Assembly: GCA_045595165.1 (NCBI GenBank)
Contig: JAZNZY010000003.1
Location: 1-64,000, forward strand
From: SFLA01 sp045595165
Lineage (GTDB): Bacteria > Bacillota > Clostridia > Oscillospirales > CAG-382
Length of the DNA: 64,000 nt
Reading direction: 5' to 3'
Positions 7,542-15,271 of this stretch are shown piece by piece (within the stretch, counting starts at the first letter, position 1; every line of letters begins with the position of its first letter). The notes beneath the pieces are model-generated. The model did not search any database. It was not told the origin of the DNA and saw only the letters and a list, made by a program, of their open reading frames with translations. Both the position numbers and the translations under genes were made by a program.

Positions 7542-9230
7542 CTATTTGGTTTTACGAAGAATTCTCACGTAATCGTTAAGGGTTACTTTGCCGTCGCCAT
7601 TGGCGTCGGGATATCCGCGGGGAACGTCCTCGCCCAAAATTATTTTGCGGATATATTCGGCATCCCGCTTTTCGATCTTTCCGTTGTAATCCGCATCGCC
7701 GTTTATCACTCGCGTAGCCGCTTCCACGGATTCGGTTACCATATACGCTGTGCCGTCGGTATCAATAACGTAATCGGGCAGGGTAGCGGAGGGGGAATAT
7801 CTGTGCTTTTCAAGCCGTGTTCCTTCGGATGTCATCGCCTCGTAATATTTGTTTACCAGACTCATAAAATAATTCCATCCGGTTCCGTCGTGTATCAGTT
7901 GCTTATTTGTATTTAACCGCATATAATATGGGCATTGCTTTGAGTGGAAATAATACACATCGGTATGCTGAAGAATCTTATCCGGCGTAAGCTCGTATTT
8001 TACCAGCAATTCTGCGGTAAGCACAGCCGCGTTTTCCATTGCGGGAGTAAATGTTTCTTCATACCATTTATCGAATTCCGCACCGCTTGTTATGGGGTCG
8101 TTGTTACCGCCGGGACCTACGGGCGCACCCTGAAGACAAATCTCTATGCCGATAGTATAAAAATTATAATTGGTGGCGGCGTGCCAGCCCGCAACTGCAT
8201 CGGGCAAGCCGTGGTAAATCACGTTTCCGTCTACGGTATAGTGCCACGAGGAGGAAGAGCCGTCCGTCTTGTGGACAAGATAATTGTGAACAAAATCCGC
8301 ATCGGAGTAATATTCACACATGCCCGTGTTGTGTATTACGATATAGCGGATATCGTTGACGTAATGGGAATAATAAGGTCTTCCCACCGACATAAAATCG
8401 TTTATAACCTTTACTTTTTCTCCGAATCCTTCACCGATGTAAAAGGTTTTACCGGGTTCGTCAAAATTCGCGGTAGAGGGATATGCGTATCCCGATACTT
8501 TTTTGATACTGTTTTCAAGCACGCCTTCGGGAATAGCGTATCCGCTGGAGAAATCGTATATTCTGCCTTCGCCGTCGCCGCCGAGAGAGGTTATATGCTC
8601 AATGTTTCCGTAAGCGGAAACGCATATTTCATCTGTAAGAGTGGTGTACTTTGCATCCTGTGTAAAGGTCACGCGGATATATCTTGCGGAAAAGGTTTCT
8701 TCAAGCTGAATTCGGTTTATCAGTATTTCGGTGCGCTTGTTTTCAACGTTTTGCACCATCAGGTCGCCTACGGAGAAAAAGTTTTCCCCGTCAACGGATG
8801 CCTTTACAGAAATAGAAGGCGTAAGACCTGAAATTCTGCGTTCCGTCATAGTGCGTATGAAGACTTGACCGATCTCCCGCGCTACGTAGCCTATATCCAG
8901 AGTTACGGTAACGGAATAAGTCCCCTCGCCGCTTTCGGATTTATATCCTACCCAACCGTTGCTTCCTATCCAATCCGTGTTGTTGTAATCGATAACAGGC
9001 GCGAAAATACCGTCCGTAAGCTCGTTGCCGTCGTCCGTGTAGTTTTCGAGAGGGATCGCGTCATTATATTCCACAGTATAGTTCTTGTTTTGGGATACGG
9101 TCGCTTGTCTTGTGGCAGCGCGTTCCTCGGTATCGTATACAGGCGTTGCGTTTGCCGCTGTTGCCGCTATGGGAAACAGCGCCAGAATTACCGCCATTAC
9201 GAATAAAACTGTCTTTTTCAAAATCTTCAT
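7542..9230 (-). CDS. Secreted N-acetylmuramoyl-L-alanine amidase (Amidase_2) with discoidin-like and dockerin modules
   Basis: A 562-residue secreted protein. The signal peptide covers residues 1-25. A beta-sandwich resembling F5/8-type carbohydrate-binding modules spans about 45-210 (ends RYIRVTFTQ). An Amidase_2/PGRP catalytic domain spans about 290-445, with zinc ligands H300 (VIHNTG), H422 (LQHTD) and C433 (KQCP). The C-terminal 50 residues form a type I dockerin: two calcium loops, DADYNGKIEKRD and DANGDGKVTLND. The enzyme should cut the amide between MurNAc and L-Ala in peptidoglycan. The ATG overlaps the stop codon of the upstream gene by one base (TGATG), so translation is coupled. 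A TTG one codon earlier is possible but unnecessary. Confidence 0.9.
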   Translation of the reverse strand: MKILKKTVLFVMAVILALFPIAATAANATPVYDTEERAATRQATVSQNKNYTVEYNDAIPLENYTDDGNELTDGIFAPVIDYNNTDWIGSNGWVGYKSESGEGTYSVTVTLDIGYVAREIGQVFIRTMTERRISGLTPSISVKASVDGENFFSVGDLMVQNVENKRTEILINRIQLEETFSARYIRVTFTQDAKYTTLTDEICVSAYGNIEHITSLGGDGEGRIYDFSSGYAIPEGVLENSIKKVSGYAYPSTANFDEPGKTFYIGEGFGEKVKVINDFMSVGRPYYSHYVNDIRYIVIHNTGMCEYYSDADFVHNYLVHKTDGSSSSWHYTVDGNVIYHGLPDAVAGWHAATNYNFYTIGIEICLQGAPVGPGGNNDPITSGAEFDKWYEETFTPAMENAAVLTAELLVKYELTPDKILQHTDVYYFHSKQCPYYMRLNTNKQLIHDGTGWNYFMSLVNKYYEAMTSEGTRLEKHRYSPSATLPDYVIDTDGTAYMVTESVEAATRVINGDADYNGKIEKRDAEYIRKIILGEDVPRGYPDANGDGKVTLNDYVRILRKTK

Positions 9231-9928
9231 CAACCTTTTTTGGATTCTACGGCTCTGCTTATTTTCTTGATTGCATCGTCTGTCATGGCATCGGGATGTA
9301 CCGTAAACATTACTTTTGCGTTATCGGTGCTTATTTCAATTACAAAGCATTCAACGTAGCGGTTTTTCTTTTTTATTTCCTTAGTGTAGCTTTTGTCAAT
9401 AAGTTCGATATTCTTTATCTCGGAAAGAGGCGCGTTGAATCGGGTAATGTTCGTATCGCCGCTCATAAGGTCAAGATTGCCCGCAACAACGTACAGCGTA
9501 TCCGGTGTATAAGTAACGGCGCCGCCGCCGTACCGGTCACAGCGGGGAGTGTTGTCCCCTCCGAACACCAAAGCGGTTATATCATTATCCCACAGCTCGT
9601 ATCCGCCTGAAACGTAATCGAAAACGCGGTTTATCTTTGCGTGCTTTTCGGTTTCGTTTACAAAGCTTTCCAGCTCGTTTTCCAATTTCTTGTGGAAGGT
9701 AGCGGAATATTCATCCACCGAGCCATCCTTTATACGTACTGCGAAATGGCATATTATTACTACAACGCCTGCCACTATAGTTAGCCAGGATGCCTGATAC
9801 AACTGCCATTCGTGAAGCAGGAAATCATTGAGGAAGTACAGTATAATTCCCGCAATAACGATTCCCACACCCGTAAAAAGCAGTTTTTTCGTTTGAGTGA
9901 AATATTTTTTAAAGCTCTTTTTCTCCAT
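9230..9928 (-). CDS. Two-TM membrane protein with PH-like C-terminal domain, unknown function
   Basis: A 232-residue protein not recognised as a named family. Two hydrophobic helices near the N-terminus (about residues 15-33 and 44-63) are followed by a mostly hydrophilic domain with alternating beta pattern, ending in an amphipathic helix (KKISRAVES). The pattern (GAVTYTPDTLYVVAG, SEIKNIELIDKS, YVECFVIEIS) resembles bacterial PH-like domains; this is a weak structural guess. It starts 3 nt after the SGNH lipoprotein gene and overlaps the amidase start, so the three genes form an operon. Confidence 0.7.
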   Translation of the reverse strand: MEKKSFKKYFTQTKKLLFTGVGIVIAGIILYFLNDFLLHEWQLYQASWLTIVAGVVVIICHFAVRIKDGSVDEYSATFHKKLENELESFVNETEKHAKINRVFDYVSGGYELWDNDITALVFGGDNTPRCDRYGGGAVTYTPDTLYVVAGNLDLMSGDTNITRFNAPLSEIKNIELIDKSYTKEIKKKNRYVECFVIEISTDNAKVMFTVHPDAMTDDAIKKISRAVESKKG

Positions 9929-9931
9929 TAA

Positions 9932-11098
9932 TTAACCTTCGACTTTCTTTATCGTGTCCTTCAGACTGTCATAAATTGCCTGTGCGTATGTTTTGTAGGT
10001 GGTATCCTTGGGATGCAATCCGTCGGTAAATATCTCCTTCTGTCCTTTTCCCCAGGTATACAGATCTATTGTTTCAAGTGAAAATTCCTCGGCGATCTGC
10101 TTTATGAGGGGAAGGGAATATGCGTCAATATTTGCGTTCCAGCCGTCGGCGTTCCAGTGATCCGTGCCTACCTTGAAAAGAGGTGTGGGCAGACAAATGT
10201 ATATCTGTACGTCCTTGTTCTTTTTATAAAAAGAATTCAGAAGTGCTCTTGCGGAATTAAGGAACATATCCTTTCTGTCGGGATCGGACCAATCCTTCCA
10301 ATCCTGACCGGGGTTGGAATCGTTGGTGCCCAGCGCAAATATTACCACGTCGGGATCAAACTTCAATGCGTCGCTGTACTGCTTGCTTTTTCCGTATGCG
10401 TAAGGATCGTTACTGCAGATGGAATATCCGCTCAGTCCCGCGTTAAGCACGCAGTAATCCCAGCCCAGCATTTGCTGAATGTATGCGGGATATGTCATAT
10501 CGTTTCTTGTGGAGTTTATACCTTGGGTAATACTGTCGCCCACGCAGGCAACCTTTATAACCGGTTCGTTACCACTGGTCATAAAATCCGTAAGATCTCC
10601 GTCTTTATCGGTCTTGCAAACTTTTATCAGCTTTTCCAAAGCAAAGTGCCAGCCGTTTGCATGGCTTCCCGCCAGCATGATCTTGGTTCCCTTTACTACC
10701 AGGGAATATTGACCTGCTTCAAAGGAATCTCTGTCAAAAGCGTTGCGCAGGCTTCTTCCCGATGTAAATCCCACCAGAATCTCGTACTCAGTTTGGGCAA
10801 CGGTATCGGGTACCGCTTTGAGAGTGTAACCGCAGTATTCCTGCAAAAATGCGTTTATCTCGTCAACTACCAGACGGTAGTGGTTATAATTATCGTAGGT
10901 GGCGGAATTGCAGTAAACAATGGTAAATTCCTTAAGGCTTACACCGTTTACCGTAATCTCTCGGGGACCGAATCCCTCGTCTTTGGATACTTCTTTGCTT
11001 TGTTCGTCGCTCGCGTCGGATACTTCGGGGGTATCGGTGCAGGCAAAAAGGGTAATGGTAAAGCAAAGGCAAAGTAAAAGCGCAATAATTTTTTTCAT
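9932..11098 (-). CDS. SGNH/GDSL hydrolase lipoprotein
   Basis: A 388-residue exported esterase. The signal peptide ends in lipobox LFAC. An N-terminal ~150-residue domain precedes the SGNH fold. Block I is GDSITQG (nucleophile Ser), block II GLSGYS, block III GTNDS, block V DGLHPKD (catalytic Asp and His). Such enzymes usually deacetylate polysaccharides or hydrolyse other O-acyl groups. The ATG has GGAG 8 nt upstream; a GTG three codons earlier is less well placed. It is the first gene of the secreted-protein operon with the PH-like protein and the amidase, suggesting a shared cell-envelope or polysaccharide role (inference). Confidence 0.88.
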   Translation of the reverse strand: MKKIIALLLCLCFTITLFACTDTPEVSDASDEQSKEVSKDEGFGPREITVNGVSLKEFTIVYCNSATYDNYNHYRLVVDEINAFLQEYCGYTLKAVPDTVAQTEYEILVGFTSGRSLRNAFDRDSFEAGQYSLVVKGTKIMLAGSHANGWHFALEKLIKVCKTDKDGDLTDFMTSGNEPVIKVACVGDSITQGINSTRNDMTYPAYIQQMLGWDYCVLNAGLSGYSICSNDPYAYGKSKQYSDALKFDPDVVIFALGTNDSNPGQDWKDWSDPDRKDMFLNSARALLNSFYKKNKDVQIYICLPTPLFKVGTDHWNADGWNANIDAYSLPLIKQIAEEFSLETIDLYTWGKGQKEIFTDGLHPKDTTYKTYAQAIYDSLKDTIKKVEG

Positions 11099-11209
11099 TT
11101 TGTTCACTCCGCGTTAATTATTATATCCATTATAATTGTTTTTTGTCCATATGTCAATTGATTTAATATATATTTATTGATACAACCGCCCTGTTTTTTC
11201 AATTTGCGT

Positions 11210-11237
11210 GTCTATGTACATATATGTTTATATAGAC
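11210..11237. promoter_or_regulatory. 28-bp imperfect palindrome upstream of the small XRE regulator
   Basis: GTCTAT and ATAGAC flank a perfect inner palindrome ACATATATGT; 24 of 28 positions match the reverse complement. A TATAAT follows at 11242. It may be an operator of the adjacent XRE-type gene, by analogy with autoregulated Cro/CI proteins. Confidence 0.4.
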
Positions 11238-11255
11238 GGTGTATAATCAAGCAAA

Positions 11256-11284
11256 TTGTCAAGAATATATACCTCTAATAAAAT
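11256..11284 (+). promoter_or_regulatory. Promoter of the small XRE regulator
   Basis: TTGTCA, 17-nt spacer, TAAAAT, each one base from consensus. A second inverted repeat, ACCTCT (11271) with AGAGGT (11295), brackets the -10 and the RBS. Confidence 0.5.
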
Positions 11285-11308
11285 ATATACATTGAGAGGT
11301 GTATGGTA

Positions 11309-11512
11309 ATGGTCAAAATTATTCTTGATAAAGCATTGAAAGACCGTGGTATGAGCAGATATCGCTTGGCTCAGCTTACGGGAACACAGTTTCAGGTTGT
11401 AGATAAATATTATAAAAACAAAGTAGTGCGTTACGATAGCTATTTGCTTGATAAGTTCTGTCAGGCGCTTAATTGCGAAATAGGAGATATAATCGAATAT
11501 ATTCCCGAGTAA
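11309..11512 (+). CDS. Small Cro/CI (XRE)-type HTH regulator
   Basis: A 67-residue single-domain DNA-binding protein (VKIILDKALKDRGMSRYRLAQLTG...). The HTH covers about residues 15-40 (MSRYRLAQLTGTQFQVVDKYYKN), and the tail CQALNCEIGDIIEYIPE is typical of the YozG-like group, in which a C-terminal segment helps dimerisation. The ATG at 11309 is 9 nt from GAGAGG; an ATG six bases earlier is only 3 nt away. It stands alone between two minus-strand transcription units. Palindromes upstream suggest autoregulation; targets unknown. Confidence 0.82.
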   Translation: MVKIILDKALKDRGMSRYRLAQLTGTQFQVVDKYYKNKVVRYDSYLLDKFCQALNCEIGDIIEYIPE

Positions 11513-11543
11513 AAAAGCACGGCGCACCGTTTTGGTGCGCCGT
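11511..11543 (-). terminator. Intrinsic terminator of rph
   Basis: A 10-bp GC-rich stem (ACGGCGCACC with GGTGCGCCGT), followed on the minus strand by GCTTTTTTAC. The T tract overlaps the stop codon of the convergent XRE gene. Confidence 0.8.
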
Positions 11544-11549
11544 ATAATA

Positions 11550-12260
11550 TTATTTTAACGCTTCGTTTTGTATTTCCATTATTTCCTTTAAGCCTTTTGT
11601 GCCCAAAGCAAGTAATTTGTTCAGCTCGTCTGCGGTAAAGGCTCTGCCTTCGCCCGTGCCCTGAATTTCTATAAACGCGCCGGTATCGTCCATTACAAGG
11701 TTCATATCCACCTCTGCGCTTGAATCTTCTTTGTAGCAAAGGTCCAGAAGGGGAGTATCTCCGTTTATACCTACAGATACCGCCGCGATCTGATGCATCA
11801 AGGGATTTTTTGAAATTATACCCTGCTTAAGCCACTTTTTCACGCCAAGTGCAAGGGCAACGTATGCGCCGGTTATAGAAGCTGTGCGGGTGCCTCCGTC
11901 GGCTTGAATAACGTCGCAATCTATCCATATGGTCTTTTCGCCCAGGGCTTCAAAATCCACAGCCTGCCGCAACGCTCTGCCTATAAGACGCTTGATTTCG
12001 GTACTGCGTCCGTCGGGCTTTAAGGTTTCTCTCTTTTTCCTTCCGCCGGTGGAGGAGGGGAGCATAGCGTATTCCGCCGTAAGCCAGCCTTTTCCCGTAT
12101 CCTTTAAAAAGGGCATGGTGCCTTCCTCGATAAGCGCGGTGCATATAACACGGGTCTTTCCCCAGTTTATCAGTACGCTGCCGCCGGTTGTTTCGGTGAA
12201 GTTTACGGTTATATCAATATTTCTTAAGTTATCGGGCGTTCTTCCGTCAATACGATTCAT
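11550..12260 (-). CDS. rph: Ribonuclease PH
   Basis: A 236-residue phosphorolytic 3'-5' exoribonuclease that trims tRNA 3' ends. Family landmarks are the N-terminal RIDGRTPDNLR, the GRSTEIKRLIGRALR phosphate-binding helix (about residues 85-100), and the CDVIQADGGTRTASITGA segment (about 115-132) with the catalytic acidic residues. The start was set at the ATG of MNRIDGRTP because AGGAG lies 9 nt upstream and this matches family length; longer in-frame readings add 21 residues that do not fit. It is a single-gene unit with its own promoter and terminator. In other Firmicutes rph is often followed by an ITPase gene, which is absent here. Confidence 0.95.
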   Translation of the reverse strand: MNRIDGRTPDNLRNIDITVNFTETTGGSVLINWGKTRVICTALIEEGTMPFLKDTGKGWLTAEYAMLPSSTGGRKKRETLKPDGRSTEIKRLIGRALRQAVDFEALGEKTIWIDCDVIQADGGTRTASITGAYVALALGVKKWLKQGIISKNPLMHQIAAVSVGINGDTPLLDLCYKEDSSAEVDMNLVMDDTGAFIEIQGTGEGRAFTADELNKLLALGTKGLKEIMEIQNEALK

Positions 12261-12290
12261 ATCAGCATCTCCTATTGTTTTTATAAACGT

Positions 12291-12319
12291 ATTATATATA
12301 ATACTATTTGAAAAGTCAA
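12291..12319 (-). promoter_or_regulatory. Promoter of rph
   Basis: On the minus strand, TTGACT, 17-nt spacer, TATAAT. Confidence 0.6.
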
Positions 12320-12344
12320 TCAAAATACATATACCGAGGTAAAT

Positions 12345-12752
12345 ATGTTTGGAAAATTATTAAGAGATTACCGTAAAAAACACAGAATAAGCCAAAAAGT
12401 TTTAGCCGTTATGAGCGGCGTTGACAGAAGCACTATTTCCCGAATCGAAAGAGGGACGGAGCAAACAGATAATTGTGTTCAGGCAAAGCTTGTAAACGCG
12501 CTGCTGCGGAATACCCGCCATTTTCGCCCCGAAAACACCACGGGATACGAGCGGGGCGAACAGCTTGGTGTTTTGCTGGGTACACTTTCTCCCGAAATGG
12601 CGGATCGAGTATACAGAGATATTATAGAAAAACTCAAAGATTACGTGTCATTTCAGATAAATCTGGATATAGAAACCGTTTATCCCAAGGAAACAGTAAC
12701 ACGCCGCAAACGCAAGTATATGTATTATAAATTCGATTCTCCCATAGAATAA
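12345..12752 (+). CDS. XRE-family HTH transcriptional regulator
   Basis: A 135-residue protein. An N-terminal Cro/CI HTH (about residues 4-58; LLRDYRKKHRISQKVLAVMSGVDRSTISRIERG) is followed by an alpha-helical region (about 70-115) with no recognised domain and a basic end (VTRRKRKYMYYKF). It begins 12 nt after GAGG and diverges from rph over an 84-bp gap. Regulated genes unknown; the shared promoter region makes rph or itself a possible target, but nothing shows this. Confidence 0.8.
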   Translation: MFGKLLRDYRKKHRISQKVLAVMSGVDRSTISRIERGTEQTDNCVQAKLVNALLRNTRHFRPENTTGYERGEQLGVLLGTLSPEMADRVYRDIIEKLKDYVSFQINLDIETVYPKETVTRRKRKYMYYKFDSPIE

Positions 12753-12757
12753 TCGTA

Positions 12758-12783
12758 AAAAAGCACTCGGAGGAGTGCTTTTT
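12758..12783. terminator. Bidirectional intrinsic terminator
   Basis: AAAAAGCACTC, GGAG loop, GAGTGCTTTTT, between the convergent XRE and DUF3021 genes. Confidence 0.85.
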
Positions 12784-12789
12784 AAAATA

Positions 12790-13203
12790 CTATAATTTTC
12801 TGTTAAGCTTTTTGGTGGTCGCCTTTACGGAAAGATAAACTATAATCCATATTGTAAAATATCCTACCACAAAAATTGCCGTGAAAATAAGCACAGCCAT
12901 CAGTTCAAAGGGTATCCATGTGTTGATGAGATAACATCCGACATATGCGATATAAATAGACGCGAAATGGCAAAGGAGCGATTTCGTAATCGGCCATTCC
13001 TCGATTTGGTTGAATACAGATGCTCCCGCCTGCACAAAAGCGAGAATATATGTTGATAATATGGCTATAAATACCTGATATCCCGTAAGCGAAAAATCCG
13101 TTAACGTTTTTCCGAGAATGAGGAAAACAATCCCTGCGATTATAGGTCCGAATCCTCCGAAAGCGACACCGCGCTGTAAAAATCCTTTTAAATACTTGTT
13201 CAT
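12790..13203 (-). CDS. DUF3021-type four-TM membrane protein
   Basis: A 137-residue integral membrane protein with four predicted helices (about residues 12-30, 40-60, 72-92, 100-125) and a short basic tail. DUF3021 proteins are usually encoded next to a LytTR-domain regulator, and here the start codon overlaps the lytTR stop (TAATG). In related pairs the membrane protein is thought to control the activity of the regulator; that is established only for a few systems and is inference here. Confidence 0.8.
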   Translation of the reverse strand: MNKYLKGFLQRGVAFGGFGPIIAGIVFLILGKTLTDFSLTGYQVFIAILSTYILAFVQAGASVFNQIEEWPITKSLLCHFASIYIAYVGCYLINTWIPFELMAVLIFTAIFVVGYFTIWIIVYLSVKATTKKLNRKL

Positions 13204-13634
13204 TATATTCCTATCCTTTCTTTTACCGTTTTAAACTGTCTTCGGGAAACGTAATCTTTGTACCCGTTTTTGAATATTATAAGCATACTGCCCGATACTG
13301 ACACGTCAAATTTTTTGATCTGTTTGATATTTGCTATGCAGGATTGATTTATCTTAACAAAGTTTGCGGGCAGCTTTTCTTCGAGCTGATACAAACGAGG
13401 CTTGATGACAAGCTTTTCTTCTTTTGTAAGGGCATATACCTTGTTATCCTCGGTAATAAAACAATACACCTCTGCAAGGTCTATCTGCTTGTAGGAATAA
13501 TCCGCATAACCCATCACGTTAAAATTATGCTCGTTCACCGCATCGCTTATGGTTTTGATCAACTCCGAGTTTTCGTGGGTGAAAATTATTATTTCTTCTT
13601 CTCTTGTTTTATCAATATTAATGGTCAGCTTCAA
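13203..13634 (-). CDS. LytTR-domain transcriptional regulator
   Basis: A 143-residue cytoplasmic regulator. The N-terminal ~45 residues (NIDKTREEEIIIFTHENSEL) form an unknown dimerisation-like region; the C-terminal ~100 residues are a LytTR DNA-binding domain (EVYCFITEDNKVYALTKEEKL, FVKINQSCIANIKQIKKFD, VSRRQFKTVKERI). The start is a TTG 7 nt after AAAGGAGG; the in-frame TTG six codons earlier would place the RBS inside the gene. It is first in a two-gene operon with the DUF3021 protein. A 9-bp direct repeat with 12-bp spacing just upstream of the promoter fits autoregulation. Confidence 0.88.
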   Translation of the reverse strand: MKLTINIDKTREEEIIIFTHENSELIKTISDAVNEHNFNVMGYADYSYKQIDLAEVYCFITEDNKVYALTKEEKLVIKPRLYQLEEKLPANFVKINQSCIANIKQIKKFDVSVSGSMLIIFKNGYKDYVSRRQFKTVKERIGI

Positions 13635-13657
13635 AGCACGTCCTCCTTTCAAAAAAT

Positions 13658-13686
13658 AATATACACCGTTTTTCCGCCGTTTTCAA
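13658..13686 (-). promoter_or_regulatory. Promoter of the lytTR-DUF3021 operon
   Basis: On the minus strand, TTGAAA, 17-nt spacer, TATATT. The leader is about 17 nt. Confidence 0.6.
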
Positions 13687-13695
13687 CTGTTTTGA

Positions 13696-13725
13696 GTATT
13701 CGGCGTTTTTTTCTCCGTATTCGGC
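13696..13725 (-). promoter_or_regulatory. Direct repeat consistent with LytTR binding sites
   Basis: Two identical 9-mers, GCCGAATAC (13717-13725 and 13696-13704 on the minus strand), separated by 12 bp, so 21 bp or two helical turns apart, ending 9 bp upstream of the -35. LytTR dimers characteristically bind 9-bp direct repeats with 12-13 bp gaps. The sequence is not the canonical AgrA/ComE type. Confidence 0.55.
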
Positions 13726-13748
13726 AAAAAACACACTCTAAAGCAATG

Positions 13749-13773
13749 AAACCACCGGCTTAACCGGTGGTTT
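13749..13773. terminator. Hairpin, probable terminator
   Basis: AAACCACCGG with CCGGTGGTTT, 5-nt loop, just after the GNAT stop. The T tract is better on the plus strand (TTTTGTCTC) than on the minus strand (TTTCATT). Confidence 0.55.
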
Positions 13774-13777
13774 TGTC

Positions 13778-14605
13778 TCACTTTTTTATTCGCTTGAATT
13801 CTGCGGAAGGACGGGTACGAGTGAATCCGCACGACTTTGCAACAGCTTCCGATTCCGGAGTTATGGCATATCCGTAATGGGGGTATAGACCGTTTTTCAG
13901 CAGGTCGTAAGAAAAATGCAAGGTCAACAGCTTGCCGTAGCTTTTGCCACGATAAGCAGGAGCCACGTAAACCCAGCCGATATCATAATAATTACGAAAT
14001 CCGCATTCTCCACGCAGGAAACCGATAATTTTATCTCCATCCTTTAAAAGATAGAGTCGGGTATCAAAAAAGCAATCGCAACTGTCAAACAGCTCTACGT
14101 TGCGAAGCTCCTCTTCCAATGCGTTCAAAACGGATATGTCTGCTGCCGCTGCCTTTCTGTCCTCTTCCGTGGCAAGGGAAACAATCACTTCTTGAGAGAG
14201 CGTAATTGGTGTCAGGTCATCGGGCGAAAGCAACCCGTAAATAGGCGCGCCTCTTTCCGATGAAACGAAAGAGAGCCTTTCAACTACATAAGGATGAACG
14301 AAGAACTCCTCGTATGTTGCGCTTACGTCGATCTCTTTTGCTGTCAAAGAGAAAATGAAGTCCGCGGCATCATTCCAAAACTTTTCTTCCGGTGAATTGA
14401 CGTTTATTACCAAAGAATCGTCCCAATAGGTTTTCACACAAACAAACGAATAAAGGCGTGGGAAACCATCCTCGGTGAAATATGCAATTTCTTTGATTTT
14501 ATATCCGTCCCTGCCTGCCATCTCGGTATCGTAGCAGTAGTAAAAATAGCGATCTATATCCTGTGCAAACAGCGCAAGCATTTCCTCGTTGGATATCTTC
14601 TTCAT
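13778..14605 (-). CDS. GNAT family N-acetyltransferase
   Basis: A 275-residue protein with a C-terminal GNAT fold (about residues 130-270). The acetyl-CoA pyrophosphate loop is visible as VAPAYRGKSYGKLL (about 215-228), followed by GYAITPESEAVAKSCGFT. The N-terminal half has no recognised motif. Substrate unknown. Upstream are a SGNH hydrolase and membrane protein genes on the same strand with a 12-nt gap, suggesting co-transcription, but no functional link is evident. Confidence 0.82.
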   Translation of the reverse strand: MKKISNEEMLALFAQDIDRYFYYCYDTEMAGRDGYKIKEIAYFTEDGFPRLYSFVCVKTYWDDSLVINVNSPEEKFWNDAADFIFSLTAKEIDVSATYEEFFVHPYVVERLSFVSSERGAPIYGLLSPDDLTPITLSQEVIVSLATEEDRKAAAADISVLNALEEELRNVELFDSCDCFFDTRLYLLKDGDKIIGFLRGECGFRNYYDIGWVYVAPAYRGKSYGKLLTLHFSYDLLKNGLYPHYGYAITPESEAVAKSCGFTRTRPSAEFKRIKK

Positions 14606-14617
14606 ATGTTCAGCCTT

Positions 14618-15271
14618 TTACAGTGTTTTCATCCAGTCTTCGATAATGGGAGTAATAATATTATATCCCGAAGAGTTGGGGTGGATATGGTCGGGCAGGT
14701 TGTCCGTAAGATGAGTTTTAAGCTTGTTTTTGTTTAAGTCCTCATCAAAAAACAGATCCAGATAAGGTATGCCCCATTTATCGCATATCTTTTTGGAAAG
14801 AGCAAAATATTCGCTCATGTCCGACATTCTTCCGAATTCAGCAGCAGGCATGGTAAAGGTAACGATAAACCCGAAGGTAGCGTCGGTGAAATTATCCTTT
14901 GCATATTTTATGGTGTTTTCAAAACCTCCCGCAAAGGTGGTAGTATCGAAAGGACCTTCAAATCCCTCTGTAATTTCGCCTACGGGCGCACTTTCCCAAG
15001 CGTCGTTTCCGCCGCCTTCAAGGATCAGATAATCGTATTCGTTGCCCGTCATATCGATAAGCTGGTTTATAACGGTATTTTCACCGCGGCAATCGGAAAG
15101 GGATGCGCCGCCCAGACTTCTGTTAAGCCCGCCCATCTCGTTTGCCTTCATAATTCTGCCTGCCCAGCCTACTTTATCGCCGTAATCGGCGGTATTTTTC
15201 TCGCAATAAGCCTCGCAAAGAGAATCTCCCACAAATAAAACACTTTTTCCATATAAAGGATTATTTTTCAT
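14618..15271 (-). CDS. Cytoplasmic SGNH/GDSL hydrolase
   Basis: A 217-residue esterase without signal peptide. Block I FVGDSLCEAY (nucleophile Ser), GGASLSD, block III LEGGGNDAW and block V HIHPNSSGYN (Asp/His dyad region) are all present, so it should be active. The substrate is unknown; homologous stand-alone proteins hydrolyse acyl or acetyl esters. It overlaps the upstream membrane protein gene by 4 bp. Confidence 0.85.
   Translation of the reverse strand: MKNNPLYGKSVLFVGDSLCEAYCEKNTADYGDKVGWAGRIMKANEMGGLNRSLGGASLSDCRGENTVINQLIDMTGNEYDYLILEGGGNDAWESAPVGEITEGFEGPFDTTTFAGGFENTIKYAKDNFTDATFGFIVTFTMPAAEFGRMSDMSEYFALSKKICDKWGIPYLDLFFDEDLNKNKLKTHLTDNLPDHIHPNSSGYNIITPIIEDWMKTL

Noticed and set aside
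13749..13773. Additional copy of the dispersed palindrome
   Set aside because: It is an ordinary hairpin (ACCACCGG/CCGGTGGT) without the ATCACCCC and CCCCGA ends.
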